NCBI GenBank assembly: GCA_024508675.1
Contig: JANINQ010000001.1
Span: 685,162 to 749,161 of the forward strand
DNA length: 64,000 nt
Reading direction: 5' to 3'
DNA from: Afipia sp.
GTDB lineage: Bacteria; Pseudomonadota; Alphaproteobacteria; Rhizobiales; Xanthobacteraceae
Below are positions 1 to 9,577 of the stretch, in pieces (position 1 is the first letter of the stretch; each line of letters begins with the position of its first letter). The notes under the pieces were generated by a model that had not been told where the DNA came from, ran no database searches, and saw only the letters and a program-made list of their open reading frames with translations. Both the position numbers and the translations under genes were made by a program.

Positions 1-614
1 GCATCTTCGGCCTCGGTGCGGGCTATCGCTTCAACAACTGGTTTCGTGCGGACGTGACCGGCGAATATCGCGCCAGCTCGACGCTGAACGGCTATGAAGT
101 AAACACGTTCACCGGCGCAGGCGTCACGCAGAACGGCTTCAACAAGTACACCGGCAACAAGTCCGAATGGCTGATCATGGCCAACGCCTATGCTGATCTC
201 GGCACCTGGTGGTGCGTGACGCCGTTCATCGGCGCCGGTGTCGGTGCGGCCCGTGTGCAGATCGGGAACTATACCGATGTCGGACAGACCACAAGCCTCA
301 ACGGCTTTCCGGGCGGTCCTAGCTCTGCCTACGCAGCGGACGCATCGAAGTGGAACTTCGCCTGGGCAGTTCACGCCGGTCTTGCCTACAAGATCAATCC
401 GAGCCTGACGCTGGAACTGGCCTATCGCTATCTTGATATGGGCGACGGCATCACCGGCGATGTCATCACCTACACGGGCACCAACAACATCAACAATCCG
501 ACCACGTTCAAGCACCTCACCTCGCACGACCTGAAGCTCGGCGTGCGCTGGGCGATCGATCCGGTGCCGGCTTACGTTCCGCCGATGCTGCCTCCGCTCA
601 TCCGCAAGGGCTGA
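1..614 (+). CDS. Outer-membrane beta-barrel protein (Omp25-like), 5' truncated by window edge
   Basis: The frame is already open at base 3, so the annotated gene must start before the window; about 203 codons are visible. The protein shows alternating aromatic/polar strands typical of the small 8-stranded Omp25/OmpA-like porins of Rhizobiales (IFGLGAGYRFNNWFRADVTG at the visible start, then LELAYRYLDMGDG and LKLGVRWAID near the end). Such proteins are exported to the outer membrane, where they serve structural or adhesion roles. The signal peptide is not visible. A strong hairpin with a T-tract follows at 652-684. A second barrel gene follows on the same strand, so the two may be tandem paralogues with separate promoters. 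Confidence 0.85.
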   Translation, partial: IFGLGAGYRFNNWFRADVTGEYRASSTLNGYEVNTFTGAGVTQNGFNKYTGNKSEWLIMANAYADLGTWWCVTPFIGAGVGAARVQIGNYTDVGQTTSLNGFPGGPSSAYAADASKWNFAWAVHAGLAYKINPSLTLELAYRYLDMGDGITGDVITYTGTNNINNPTTFKHLTSHDLKLGVRWAIDPVPAYVPPMLPPLIRKG

Positions 615-651
615 TCGGAATTCTTCTCTCTATCTCCCTCCTTCAAACTTC

Positions 652-684
652 AACGGCGCGGAATTTTCCGCGCCGTTTTCTTTT
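652..684 (+). terminator. Rho-independent terminator after the first porin gene
   Basis: AACGGCGCGGAA and TTCCGCGCCGTT form a near-perfect 12-bp stem with almost no loop. It is followed by TTTTCTTTT and lies 38 bases after the porin stop. Confidence 0.8.
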
Positions 685-769
685 GCGCAAAAAGCACGGC
701 GATAACGAATGATTAGGGTTAACGCGGCATGATCGAACGTAGTTAAGAGTTGGTGACGGGAGTTTCGTG

Positions 770-1594
770 ATGCGTCGGATTATGTTGGCGATGATGCTGG
801 CGGGCGTTGTGCAAGGTGCACAGGCCGCGGATTTTCCGGATGATCTGCCGATCCTGCGCGGAATGCTCCGCGAAAGCCCGCGCTATGTCAGATGGCAGGG
901 CGTCTACGTCGGCGGGCAGGCGGCTTACGGTTCATCCGATCACAACTTCAACGGCGCGACAAAGGACATTGCCCAGCAGCAGCTGGCGCTGACCACTGTT
1001 GAACAGGTTCTTGGTGTATCGACCTGGCCGGTGATCGGCGGCAAGGTCTCGCACCAGAACAGTGCGTTCGGCGGCTTCGCTGGCTACAACGGACAGTGGG
1101 GCGATGTGGTGATGGGCGTCGACGCCAGCTACATGCATGGAAATTACGGCGGCAAGGCCAGCGGCACCATGTCCCGGCAGATTACCGTCGATAGCATCAA
1201 TTATGCCGCGACAGCCAACTCTGCTGCCTCGATCAACTATACCGACGTGCTGACTCTCCGTGGCCGCGCGGGATATGTGATCGGCAGTTTCCTGCCTTAT
1301 GCCTTCGGCGGCGTCGCCTTGGGTCTTGCGGACAGTGTCCGGTCGAGCACCATTAGAAGCCAGGGTACTTACGTCGGCGCTCCGCCTGCGACGATTACGG
1401 ACTATGATGTGACTTACAGTACGACCGAGAGCAAGAACAAGCGCCTGATGGTTGGATACACCTTCGGCCTCGGCACCGAAGTGATGCTGTTCGGAAATGT
1501 CTTCGGCCGCGCCGAATGGGAATATGTCCGCTTCACCGGTCCCATCGACACCAACATCAACACGGTGCGCGGCGGCCTCGGTTACCGGTTCTAA
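770..1594 (+). CDS. Outer-membrane beta-barrel protein, Omp25-like
   Basis: The protein is 274 aa and begins with a classical signal peptide (MRRIMLAMMLAGVVQGAQA, cleavage expected before ADFPDD). A conserved opening strand (WQGVYVGGQAAYG) follows, then a glycine/asparagine-rich barrel, and it ends in an aromatic residue (GGLGYRF), the usual C-terminal outer-membrane sorting signal. The ATG at 770 is preferred over the GTG at 767 because GACGGGAG ends 7 bases upstream of it. The product should sit in the outer membrane. No specific ligand can be read from the sequence. It is related in type to the truncated porin just upstream. Confidence 0.85.
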   Translation: MRRIMLAMMLAGVVQGAQAADFPDDLPILRGMLRESPRYVRWQGVYVGGQAAYGSSDHNFNGATKDIAQQQLALTTVEQVLGVSTWPVIGGKVSHQNSAFGGFAGYNGQWGDVVMGVDASYMHGNYGGKASGTMSRQITVDSINYAATANSAASINYTDVLTLRGRAGYVIGSFLPYAFGGVALGLADSVRSSTIRSQGTYVGAPPATITDYDVTYSTTESKNKRLMVGYTFGLGTEVMLFGNVFGRAEWEYVRFTGPIDTNINTVRGGLGYRF

Positions 1595-1721
1595 TCCATT
1601 CACCCACCGTCCTAACTTATTCATCCGATACGGTTTGCTTCTTGCGGCTCCTGTCGTTGACAGGGGCCGCTTTGCTTGTTGGACTACGGTTCAACGCAGT
1701 GCAGAGGAAGCGAACATCGAG

Positions 1722-2300
1722 ATGAAGATCTACGGCGACCTGAATTCCGGCAATTGCCTGAAGGTGAAGTGGGTGTGCGACAGGCTTTCGCGCCGCTACA
1801 CCTGGATCGACATCGACACCATGAAAGGCGAAAGCCGCACGCCGGAATTCCTCAAGCTCAACGGCGCAGGGCAGGTGCCGGTACTCGAACTCGACGACGG
1901 GCGCACGCTGGCGCAGTCCAACGCGATCATCCGTTACCTCGCGCGCGGCACCGATCTCATTCCGGCCGAAGCCTTCCTCAGCGCGAAGATGGACGAGTGG
2001 TTGTTCTGGGAGCAATACAGCCACGAGCCTTACATCGCGGTCTGCCGCTTCATGATGTTCTATCTCGGCAAGTCGCAGGGCGAGCTCGATCCGGAAAAGG
2101 TGAAGCGCGGCTATTTCGCGCTGGCGCGGATGGAGCATCAGCTTCACGACACGCGCTTTCTGGTCGATGACACGCTGTCCCTCGCCGACGTGGCGCTGCT
2201 GGCCTACACGCGCGTTGCGCATGAGGGCGGCTTTCATCTCGACGGCTACGCTTCCGTGCGGCGCTGGATCGCAGACTGCGAAAAGGTGCTGGGGTTTTGA
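1722..2300 (+). CDS. Glutathione S-transferase family protein
   Basis: The protein is 192 aa, the usual GST size range. The N-terminal thioredoxin-like domain contains the glutathione-binding segment GQVPVLELDDGRTLAQS (about residues 48-64, with the cis-Pro after Val and the Ser that contacts the gamma-glutamyl group). The C-terminal helical domain contains the N-capping-box region DDTLSLADVALLAY. The frame is open further upstream, but the ATG at 1722 begins exactly at the conserved first strand (MKIYGDLNSGNCLKVKW), so the longer version is rejected. It probably conjugates or isomerises electrophiles in the cytosol; the substrate is unknown. A palindromic repeat follows directly. Confidence 0.85.
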   Translation: MKIYGDLNSGNCLKVKWVCDRLSRRYTWIDIDTMKGESRTPEFLKLNGAGQVPVLELDDGRTLAQSNAIIRYLARGTDLIPAEAFLSAKMDEWLFWEQYSHEPYIAVCRFMMFYLGKSQGELDPEKVKRGYFALARMEHQLHDTRFLVDDTLSLADVALLAYTRVAHEGGFHLDGYASVRRWIADCEKVLGF

Positions 2301-2306
2301 GTTTTT

Positions 2307-2430
2307 CACCTCTCCCCGTTCTTACGGGGAGAGCTCGGATTGCTATGGCAATCCGGGTGAGGGGCCCTTCTGGATCAAGGCGATTTTGCCCCTCACCCCA
2401 ACCCTCTCCCCGTAAAAACGGGGAGAGGGA
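2307..2430. repeat. Palindromic intergenic repeat, family A, copy 1 (paired)
   Basis: There are two inverted CTCTCCCCG...CGGGGAGAG hairpins (2311-2333 and 2404-2428). They are joined by GGATTGCTATGGCAATCCGGGTGAGGGGC and its mirrored CCCCTCACCCC end. The same modules recur at 7352, 16739 and 18927. It lies between the GST gene and serC. It resembles a REP/BIME-like element and could fold as a large stem. Confidence 0.8.
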
Positions 2431-2523
2431 GCGCATGTGCCCCGTGCCATACTGTTCTCCGCATCCCAGCCTTGTGATTGCCGCCCGCCGAAGTTTCTTG
2501 ACGAAATCCGGAAGCTCCCATAT

Positions 2524-2580
2524 TGACGGCGGCGGGACACCTCCCCCCAACGGGAGGCTCACTATCTGGAAGGATAGACG
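2524..2580 (+). promoter_or_regulatory. Candidate serC leader RNA element
   Basis: Directly before serC there is a CCTCCC-CCCAAC-GGGAGG hairpin (about 2540-2557) preceded by GGCGGCGGGACA and followed by CTGGAAGGATAG just upstream of the ATG. Short conserved hairpins immediately upstream of serC are known in alphaproteobacteria (the serC motif). Position and shape fit, but I cannot check the covariance model here. The GGAAGGA segment also serves as the ribosome-binding site. Confidence 0.4.
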
Positions 2581-3753
2581 ATGACTGTAGCGAAGCCCGG
2601 CTCCAAGCCGAACGTGCCGCATTTTTCCTCCGGCCCCTGCGCCAAGCGCCCCGGCTGGACCCCCCAAAATCTCAAGGACGCAGCCCTCGGCCGCTCGCAC
2701 CGTGCGAAGGTCGGCAAGGTCAAGCTCAAGCTCGCGATCGATCTGACGCGCGAAGTGCTTGAAGTTCCCGCCGATTACAAGATCGGCATTGTCCCGGCCT
2801 CCGACACCGGCGCCGTGGAAATGGCGCTGTGGTCGCTGCTCGGGCCGCGTCCTGTCACCGCCATCGCTTGGGAGTCGTTCGGCGATGGCTGGGTCACCGA
2901 CATCATCAAGCAGCTCAAGCTGAAGGACGTAGTCAAGCTGACCGCGGGCTATGGCGAAATCCCGGACCTGTCGAAGGCCGACAAGAATTCCGATATCGTC
3001 TTCACTTGGAACGGCACCACCTCCGGCGTGCGTGTGCCCAACGCCGACTGGATCGCGGCCGACCGTGAAGGCCTCACCATTTGCGACGCCACGTCCGCCG
3101 CTTTCGCGCAGCCGCTCGACTGGCCGAAGCTCGATGTCGTCACCTTCTCCTGGCAGAAGGCGCTGGGCGGCGAGGGTGCGCACGGCATGCTGATCCTGTC
3201 GCCGCGCGCCGTGGCCCGTCTCGAAAGCTACACGCCGCCGTGGCCGCTGCCGAAGATTTTCCGCATGACCAAGGGTGGCAAGCTTAACGAAGGCATCTTC
3301 GTCGGCGAGACCATCAACACGCCGTCGATGCTCTGCGTCGAGGACTATCTCGATGCGCTCGGCTGGGCCAAGTCAGTCGGCGGCCTCAAGGCTCTGATCG
3401 CCCGCGCCGACGCCAGCACCAAGGTGCTGGGCGACTGGGTTGCGAAGACGCCGTGGATCGATTTCCTCGCGGCCGATCCGGCGATCCGCTCCAACACCTC
3501 GGTGTGTCTGAAGGTGGTCGATCCCGCGATCACGGCGCTCTCCGCTGACGCACAGGCCGACTTTGCGAAGAAGCTGGTCGCGGCTGTCGAGAAGGAAGGC
3601 GCAGGTTACGACTTCGCCCACTACCGCGACGCGCCTGCCGGCCTTCGCATCTGGTGCGGCGCGACGGTCGAAGCGAAGGATGTCGAAATCCTCACGCAGT
3701 GGCTCGACTGGGCATTCGCCGAGACCAAGGCCTCGCTGGCGAAAGCGGCCTGA
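2581..3753 (+). CDS. serC: Phosphoserine aminotransferase
   Basis: The protein is 390 aa. It is a class V PLP aminotransferase that converts 3-phosphohydroxypyruvate plus glutamate to phosphoserine, the second step of serine biosynthesis in the cytosol. The opening [16 protein letters not shown] is typical of the alphaproteobacterial long Ser[16 protein letters not shown] contains the PLP Schiff-base lysine (about Lys193). [15 protein letters not shown] is the substrate/PLP phosphate region. The start at 2581 follows a GGAAGGA Shine-Dalgarno. serA follows on the same strand after 125 bases, most of which is a palindromic repeat. The two genes therefore form a serine-pathway pair and possibly an operon. 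Confidence 0.96.
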   Translation: MTVAKPGSKPNVPHFSSGPCAKRPGWTPQNLKDAALGRSHRAKVGKVKLKLAIDLTREVLEVPADYKIGIVPASDTGAVEMALWSLLGPRPVTAIAWESFGDGWVTDIIKQLKLKDVVKLTAGYGEIPDLSKADKNSDIVFTWNGTTSGVRVPNADWIAADREGLTICDATSAAFAQPLDWPKLDVVTFSWQKALGGEGAHGMLILSPRAVARLESYTPPWPLPKIFRMTKGGKLNEGIFVGETINTPSMLCVEDYLDALGWAKSVGGLKALIARADASTKVLGDWVAKTPWIDFLAADPAIRSNTSVCLKVVDPAITALSADAQADFAKKLVAAVEKEGAGYDFAHYRDAPAGLRIWCGATVEAKDVEILTQWLDWAFAETKASLAKAA

Positions 3754-3757
3754 CTTG

Positions 3758-3860
3758 TCATTCCGGGGCGCGCAAAGCGCGAACCCGGAATCCAATCACA
3801 TCATCACTTAAACCTCGTCTGGATTCCGGGTTCGCTCGTTTCACTCGCGCCCCGGAATGA
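3758..3860. repeat. Palindromic intergenic repeat, family B, copy 1
   Basis: TCATTCCGGGGCGCG at the left end is answered by CGCGCCCCGGAATGA at the right end. Nested inside are GCGAACCCGGAATCCA and its inverse TGGATTCCGGGTTCGC. The whole 103-bp unit can fold as one long hairpin between serC and serA. Other copies are at 9578, 16893 and 18837. Confidence 0.85.
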
Positions 3861-3878
3861 CGAAGATGGATCAAAATC

Positions 3879-5468
3879 ATGACCAAACCAAAGGTTCTCA
3901 TTTCCGACGCTCTCTCTCCTGCCGCCGTGCAGATATTCAAGGATCGCGGCGTCGAGGTCGATTTCCAGCCGGATCTCGGCAAGGACAAGGACAAGCTGGC
4001 CGAGATCATCGGCAACTATGACGGCCTCGCGATTCGCTCGGCCACCAAGGCGACTGCGAAGATTCTTGAGAAAGCTAAAAACCTGAAGGTGATCGGCCGC
4101 GCCGGCATCGGCGTCGACAATGTCGAGATTCCCGCCGCCACGGCGAAGGGCATCATCGTGATGAATACGCCGTTCGGCAATTCGATCACCACCGCCGAAC
4201 ACGCGATTACGCTCATGCTCGCGCTCGCCCGCGAAATCCCCGCCGCCGACGCCTCCACCCAGGCCGGCAAGTGGGAGAAGAACCGCTTCATGGGCGTTGA
4301 AATCACCGGCAAGACGCTCGGTGTCATCGGCGCGGGCAATATCGGCTCGATCGTCGTGGATCGCGCGATCGGTCTGCGCATGAAGGTGATCGCGTTCGAC
4401 CCGTTCCTGTCGCCGGAGCGCGCCAAGGACATCGGTGTCGAGAAGGTCGAACTCGATGATCTGCTCAAGCGTGCCGACTTCATTACCCTGCACACCCCGC
4501 TCACCGACAAGACCAAGAACATTCTCGACGCAGCAGCGCTCGCCAAGACCAAGAAGGGCGTGCGCATCATCAACTGCGCGCGCGGCGGTCTTGTGGATGA
4601 GCAGGCGCTGGCTCTGGCGCTCGACTCCGGCCATGTCGCAGGCGCAGCCTTCGACGTGTTCGTGGAAGAACCCGCCAAGGCCAACGTGCTGTTCGGCCGT
4701 CCGAACGTGATCTGCACCCCGCATCTCGGCGCATCGACCACTGAAGCGCAGGAGAATGTCGCACTGCAGGTCGCTGAGCAGATGTCGGACTATCTGCTCA
4801 CCGGTGCGATCTCGAACGCGGTCAACTTCCCCTCGATTACCGCGGAAGAAGCGCCGAAGCTGAAGCCGTTCATCGAACTGGCGGAAAAGCTCGGTTCGTT
4901 CGCGGGCCAGCTCACCGAAACCGGTATTTCCAAGGTGACCATCACCTATGAAGGTCATGTCGCAGAGATGAAGATCAAGGCGCTGACCTCAGCGGCTCTG
5001 AGCGGCCTGCTGCGGCCGATGCTGGGCGACATCAATGTCGTCTCCGCGCCGGTGGTGGCGAAGGAGCGCGGCATGATTGTGGACGAAGTCGTCCGCGCGG
5101 CGGAAGGCGATTACGAAAGCCTGATCACGGTGACGGTGGCCACCGAGCGGCAGGAACGCTCCGTGTCCGGCACGGTGTTCGCGGACGGCGTGCCGCGTCT
5201 CGTCGATGTCAAGGGTATCCGCGTTGATGCGGAGTTCGGCAAGTCGATGATCTACGTCACCAACGAGGACAAGCCGGGCTTCATCGGCAAGTTCGCTTCG
5301 CTGCTCGGCGATGCAGGCGTCAACATCGCGACCTTCAACCTCGGCCGCCACAAGCAGGGTGGCGACGCCATTGCACTGGTTGAGGTCGATGGTGTGGTTC
5401 CCGCCGATGTCCTGGCCAAGACGCTGACCCTGCCGCACGTCAAGCAGGCCAAGGCGCTGACGTTTTGA
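3879..5468 (+). CDS. serA: D-3-phosphoglycerate dehydrogenase
   Basis: The protein is 529 aa, the long form of SerA, which oxidises 3-phosphoglycerate with NAD+ as the first committed step of serine synthesis. Residues about 1-310 hold the split substrate domain around the Rossmann fold: LGVIGAGNIGSIV is the dinucleotide-binding loop, NCARGGLVDEQAL follows, and CTPHLGASTTEAQ carries the catalytic His. An intervening domain (about 315-450) and a C-terminal ACT domain (MIYVTNEDKPGFIGKFASLL) complete the type I architecture; the ACT domain is the usual site of serine feedback in related enzymes. It sits directly downstream of serC, which supplies the next step. Confidence 0.97.
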   Translation: MTKPKVLISDALSPAAVQIFKDRGVEVDFQPDLGKDKDKLAEIIGNYDGLAIRSATKATAKILEKAKNLKVIGRAGIGVDNVEIPAATAKGIIVMNTPFGNSITTAEHAITLMLALAREIPAADASTQAGKWEKNRFMGVEITGKTLGVIGAGNIGSIVVDRAIGLRMKVIAFDPFLSPERAKDIGVEKVELDDLLKRADFITLHTPLTDKTKNILDAAALAKTKKGVRIINCARGGLVDEQALALALDSGHVAGAAFDVFVEEPAKANVLFGRPNVICTPHLGASTTEAQENVALQVAEQMSDYLLTGAISNAVNFPSITAEEAPKLKPFIELAEKLGSFAGQLTETGISKVTITYEGHVAEMKIKALTSAALSGLLRPMLGDINVVSAPVVAKERGMIVDEVVRAAEGDYESLITVTVATERQERSVSGTVFADGVPRLVDVKGIRVDAEFGKSMIYVTNEDKPGFIGKFASLLGDAGVNIATFNLGRHKQGGDAIALVEVDGVVPADVLAKTLTLPHVKQAKALTF

Positions 5469-5519
5469 GCAATTTTTCGCTCGTTCCCGCGTGAGCGGGA
5501 AACCGGTCTTGCAACAGTT

Positions 5520-5548
5520 ACGGGTCCCTGCGGGGGCCCGTTTTGCTT
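5520..5548 (+). terminator. Rho-independent terminator after serA
   Basis: ACGGGTCC-CTGCGG-GGGCCCGT stem (one G-T pair) followed by TTTGCTTTG, about 50 bases after the serA stop. Confidence 0.7.
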
Positions 5549-5659
5549 TGAGCAAAGGAGCTTTGTCGGGGACGCATAGGTAACCATGCTGAAAGAAACT
5601 TTGGGTACTTCATATGGTCGAATCCGTGCAGAAGCGCGGCCCCGCCCCGGAGAAGCCCT

Positions 5660-7348
5660 GTGAAATTTCTGAAGAACCTTCCGATCACCCCCAAGCTCGG
5701 TATTCTTGTGGGGGTCGCCGTCGTTGGCCTGTGCGTTGCCGGCCTGTTTGCCGCCTTCATGATGAAGAGCGAACTTCTGAGCGCCCGCATGGACCAGACC
5801 CGCGCGATTGTCGAAACCGCGCGCAACATGGCGGTTGGATTGCAGAAGCAGGTCGAAGCCGGAAAGCTGACCAAGGAAGCCGCCATCGAGGAATTCCAGC
5901 GCCGTGCGCTGACGATGACCTATGACAACGGCAACGGCTATCTGTTCGCCTACACCATGGACGGTATCACGGTCGCCACGCCGGATCTCAAGAAGATCGG
6001 CGCCAATCAGCTCGATATCGAAACCAACGGCCGCAAGCTGGCGCGCGAACTGCGCGACGGCGTCGCCGCCAAGGGCGATGTCACGCTGCGCTATGAATAT
6101 TACCGGCCCGGCGACGATACGCCGATCCGAAAGGTGTCCTATGCCGTGGCCATTCCGGGCTGGAACATGTTTGTCGGCACCGGCGCCTATCTGGACGATC
6201 TCGATGCCAAGCTGATGCCGATCGTGTGGGCGCTCGGCCTCGCCATTCTCGCCATTGCCGCCTTCGCCGGTGCGATTGCGTGGCTGATCGGCCGCAGCAT
6301 CACCGTTCCGCTTGGCCAGCTCGGTACGCGCATGCAGTCGCTTGCCGATGGCAAGCTGGACGACGCCATTCCTGCGCTCGACCGCCGCGACGAGATCGGC
6401 AAGATGGCCGCGACGGTTCAGGTGTTCAAGGACAACGCGCTGCGCATCCGTGGCCTGGAAGAACAGGAAGCCGAGCGGCAGAACCGCGCTGCTGCGGAGC
6501 GGCAGGCGATGATGAACAGCATTGCGAGCACGTTCGAAAGCAGCGTGAACGGCATCGTGCGTTCGGTGGCGGCTTCGGCGGCCGGCATGCAGACCACGGC
6601 CCAGTCGATGACCCATTCTGCATCGGACGCCAGCTCGCGCGCGGCAACGGTGGGCGCAGCCTCCGAGAAGGCCTCGAACGACGTCGGCACCGTTGCGGCG
6701 GCGGCGGAAGAACTATCCAGCTCGGTCGCGGAGATTTCGCGCCAGGTCAACCAGTCCAACGAGATCGCCAGCAAGGCCGTGGCCGATGCGGAGCGCACCA
6801 ATGCGACGGTGCAGGTCCTGTCGAGCGGCGCGGAGAAGATTGGCGAAGTGGTGCAGCTCATTCACTCCATCGCGGCGCAGACCAACCTTCTTGCGCTGAA
6901 CGCGACCATTGAAGCTGCACGCGCCGGCGAAGCCGGCCGTGGCTTCGCCGTCGTCGCGTCGGAAGTGAAGGCACTGGCCAACCAGACCGCCAAGGCCACC
7001 GAGGAAATCTCGGCGCAGGTCGCGGCGATGCAGGCCACCACCAGCGAAGCGGTGGTGTCGATCGGCGGCATCACCGAAACGATCACGCGCATGAGCGAGA
7101 TCACCATGAACATCTCCAGCGCCGTTGAAGAGCAGGGCGCTGCAACCCGCGAGATCGCGCGCAACATCCAGTCGGTGGCGGCGGGATCGAGCGAGATCAG
7201 CAATCACATCGGTGGTGTCAGCGCCGCTGCGGCGGCGACGGGTACTGCCGCGTCGGACGTTCTCACCAGCGCCCGCGACCTCGATCAGCAGTCGGGCATG
7301 CTGCGTTCGGCGGTGGACGAATTCCTCGGCAAGGTGCGCGCGGCGTAA
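5660..7348 (+). CDS. Methyl-accepting chemotaxis protein with single Cache sensor domain
   Basis: The protein is 562 aa. TM1 is at about residues 11-34 and a periplasmic sCache-type domain at about 36-185 ([15 protein letters not shown], then [17 protein letters not shown]). TM2 is at about 190-212 and HAMP at about 213-265. The cytoplasmic signalling coil contains the invariant hairpin tip [20 protein letters not shown], which binds CheA/CheW. The start is GTG at 5660, preceded by GGAGAAG. Cache domains usually sense small organic acids or amino acids. No ligand can be assigned here, and no che genes are nearby. The gene ends in a 14-bp-arm palindrome shared with the convergent neighbour. 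Confidence 0.93.
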   Translation: MKFLKNLPITPKLGILVGVAVVGLCVAGLFAAFMMKSELLSARMDQTRAIVETARNMAVGLQKQVEAGKLTKEAAIEEFQRRALTMTYDNGNGYLFAYTMDGITVATPDLKKIGANQLDIETNGRKLARELRDGVAAKGDVTLRYEYYRPGDDTPIRKVSYAVAIPGWNMFVGTGAYLDDLDAKLMPIVWALGLAILAIAAFAGAIAWLIGRSITVPLGQLGTRMQSLADGKLDDAIPALDRRDEIGKMAATVQVFKDNALRIRGLEEQEAERQNRAAAERQAMMNSIASTFESSVNGIVRSVAASAAGMQTTAQSMTHSASDASSRAATVGAASEKASNDVGTVAAAAEELSSSVAEISRQVNQSNEIASKAVADAERTNATVQVLSSGAEKIGEVVQLIHSIAAQTNLLALNATIEAARAGEAGRGFAVVASEVKALANQTAKATEEISAQVAAMQATTSEAVVSIGGITETITRMSEITMNISSAVEEQGAATREIARNIQSVAAGSSEISNHIGGVSAAAAATGTAASDVLTSARDLDQQSGMLRSAVDEFLGKVRAA

Positions 7349-7351
7349 GTT

Positions 7352-7381
7352 TCACCTCTCCCCGCCAGCGGGGAGAGGTGA
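7352..7381. repeat. Palindromic repeat, family A, copy 2 (single hairpin), likely bidirectional terminator
   Basis: TCACCTCTCCCCGC and GCGGGGAGAGGTGA are perfect 14-bp arms around a 2-base centre. The unit lies exactly in the 39-bp gap between two convergent stop codons (7348 and 7388). It may act as a transcription stop for both genes. Confidence 0.8.
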
Positions 7382-7387
7382 GAAGAG

Positions 7388-8374
7388 CTACTGCTTCTCG
7401 ATCTTGGCGTCGCGGATCAGCTTTTCCCACACCACGAGCTGCTCCTTCAGGAACTTGTCGAAGCTCTCCGGCGTGCCGGAGAATGCTTCCATGCCGCGCT
7501 CGGCCAGCTCGTTTCTGACGCTCGGCGTCTCGACGACCTTGCGGATTTCGGCATTCAGCTTCGTCACGATGTCCTTCGGAAGATTGGCCGGGCCGAGATA
7601 GCCCTGCCATGAGGTGATGTCGAAGCCCTTCACACCGGCTTCATCCATCGATGGCAGGTCCGGCAGCAGTGCGGAGCGCTGCTTCGTGGTGACCGCGAGC
7701 GCCTTCAGTGCGCCGCCCTTCACATGCGGCAGGCCGGTGAGCACGTCCACGAACATCATGCTGACGCGGCCCGCGATCACGTCGGTCAGTGCCGGCGGCG
7801 AACTCTTGTAGGGCACATGCAGCAGGTCGATGTTCGCGAGGGTCGCGAAGGTCGCGCCGGAGACGATGGCCGACGAACTGCCGCTGGCATAGGAGTATTT
7901 GCCCGGCTCCTTCTTCGCCAGCGCGATCAGGTCGGCGACCGAATTGACCGGCAGCTTGGGATCGATCACCAGCATGAACGGCAGGTCGCCGGTGCGCGCG
8001 ATCGGGGTGAAATCCTTGATCGGATCGTACGTCATGTTCTTCAGCAGATACGGATTTGCCGAATGCGACGTGTTGGTGGTGACGAAGATGGTGTAGCCGT
8101 CCGGCTCGGAGCGCGCGACGAAGCTCGCGGCGATCGAGCCGTTGGCGCCCGGCTTGTTCTCGATCACGATGTTGGCGCCGAGCGCCTTGGCGAGGTCCTT
8201 CGAGATGATGCGTGTGGTGGTGTCGGTGCCGCTGCCTGCCGCGAAGGGAAGCACCAGCGTGATGTTCTTGCCCGGCGCGGGCCAGTTGCTCTGCGCCGAT
8301 GACGGTCCGGTCGCCAGAACGCCCGCCGCGAGGACCGCGGCCAATGGTGAAATCGTCGATTTCAGAAAATTCAT
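7388..8374 (-). CDS. Tripartite tricarboxylate transporter substrate-binding protein (TctC/Bug family)
   Basis: The protein is 328 aa with an N-terminal signal peptide (about residues 1-28, ending PSSAQS). Bug family signatures are KNITLVLPFAAGSGTDTTTR (first strand and ligand loop), VIENKPGANGSIAA, and DLLHVPYKSSPPALTDV in the second lobe. It is a periplasmic receptor that captures a carboxylate-type ligand. The TctA and TctB membrane subunits that would complete the transporter are not next to it, so it is an orphan receptor, as is common for this expanded family. It converges on the chemoreceptor gene across a palindrome. The ligand is unknown. Confidence 0.93.
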   Translation of the reverse strand: MNFLKSTISPLAAVLAAGVLATGPSSAQSNWPAPGKNITLVLPFAAGSGTDTTTRIISKDLAKALGANIVIENKPGANGSIAASFVARSEPDGYTIFVTTNTSHSANPYLLKNMTYDPIKDFTPIARTGDLPFMLVIDPKLPVNSVADLIALAKKEPGKYSYASGSSSAIVSGATFATLANIDLLHVPYKSSPPALTDVIAGRVSMMFVDVLTGLPHVKGGALKALAVTTKQRSALLPDLPSMDEAGVKGFDITSWQGYLGPANLPKDIVTKLNAEIRKVVETPSVRNELAERGMEAFSGTPESFDKFLKEQLVVWEKLIRDAKIEKQ

Positions 8375-8503
8375 TGAAAGTGTCTCCGCCCCTGGTTTTT
8401 TGGTGTGCGGTCGTCAGGTCACCTCGCGGTGGCCTGCGCCGCTTTTCTTAGGATGGGCAGATTGCGCGAAGTCGCGGCGGATTGCCAGCGAGGGAGGCGG
8501 ATT

Positions 8504-9451
8504 TTAGGAGGCGGAGCGTTTCCCGGTCGAGCCGCGCCGCGACGCGGCGAAAATGCCTGCCAGCACCAGCACGTAGCCGGTCAGATGAAACAGCTCGGGC
8601 TTTTCGCCGAGCAGCAGGATCGCCATCACCGAGCCGAACACAGGCACCAGATGGAAGAACGGTGCTGCCCGGTTCGGGCCGATCAGCTCGATGCCGCGGT
8701 TGAAGAAGATATAGGCCAGCGTCGAGGGAAAGATCACGACGAACACCACGGTGGCGATGGTCAGCGTGTCGATGATCAGGAGATTGCCCGCGGAGACCTC
8801 CCAGCCGACCAGCGGCAGCAGCATCAGGGCGCCGGTGCCGGTGGTGAAGGCGATCAGCGACAGCGGATTGATCTTCGGCCGCTTCGCCATCAGGGCCGAG
8901 TAGAGCCCGAACACGAACAGCGCGCCGGCGAAGCTGATGTCGCCGGAATTGACCTGGATGTCCGCGAGCGCCGAGAGATTGCCGCGCAGGACGATGACCA
9001 GCACGCCGAGCAGCGACACGAGGATGCCGATGGCCTGCATCCATGACAGCCGGACGCCGAACAGCACCAGCGCCCACAGCGCGACGAACAGCGGACCGGA
9101 CGACTGGATCAGTAGCGCGTTGAGCGCCTGGGTGTGCTGCAGTCCCCAATAGGACAAAGCGTTGTTGAGCGCGAAGCCGGTCAGCGCCAGCGCCAGCAGC
9201 AGCGGAATATGCCGGCGCATCGCAGGCCAGTCGCGCTGCAGATGAGGCCAGGCGAAGGGCGCCACCACAAGGAAGGTTCCGGCCCAGCGCAGGAATGTCA
9301 GCGTGAACGGCGGCACATGACCGGCGACATAGCGCCCGAGCACGATGTTGGCGGCCCAGAACAGCGCCATCAGGCTCAGCAGCACATAGGGCTGATCGGC
9401 GAGCCAGGTGATGAACGATGGCTTGCGCAAGGGCGGGTCGATAACCGTCAT
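8504..9451 (-). CDS. EamA-family DMT transporter, paralogue 1
   Basis: The protein is 315 aa with about ten hydrophobic segments in two EamA repeats, a drug/metabolite inner-membrane exporter. The frame extends to a TTG at 9514, but the ATG at 9451 (MTVIDPPLRKPSFITWLADQ) aligns with the start of the neighbouring paralogue (MNAPAPRSAIGWLTDK), so I use it. Shared motifs with the neighbour include QSSGPLFVA and GPNRAAPFFHLVPVFGSVMA near the C-terminus. The substrate is unknown; relatives export amino acids or metabolites. Two such genes lie head-to-tail here, which indicates a tandem duplication. Confidence 0.9.
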   Translation of the reverse strand: MTVIDPPLRKPSFITWLADQPYVLLSLMALFWAANIVLGRYVAGHVPPFTLTFLRWAGTFLVVAPFAWPHLQRDWPAMRRHIPLLLALALTGFALNNALSYWGLQHTQALNALLIQSSGPLFVALWALVLFGVRLSWMQAIGILVSLLGVLVIVLRGNLSALADIQVNSGDISFAGALFVFGLYSALMAKRPKINPLSLIAFTTGTGALMLLPLVGWEVSAGNLLIIDTLTIATVVFVVIFPSTLAYIFFNRGIELIGPNRAAPFFHLVPVFGSVMAILLLGEKPELFHLTGYVLVLAGIFAASRRGSTGKRSAS

Positions 9452-9577
9452 GAAATCTTCGGGAAAAAGGACACGTTCAGTTGTGCCATTATTTCCGGTG
9501 TTCACAACCGCCAATCCCGGATTGCTCCGTTGCGCCAGATGGGCAGCGGATGCGTTCGTCTTTGCCTGTTCGGCTCG

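Noticed and set aside
932-1624. 230-aa minus-strand open frame opposite the second porin
   Set aside because: It is antisense to a gene with signal peptide and porin features, and its own translation has no domain or start signal.
3804-4958. 384-aa minus-strand open frame opposite serA
   Set aside because: It is a mirror of a fully conserved SerA coding sequence; GC-rich codons leave the opposite strand open.
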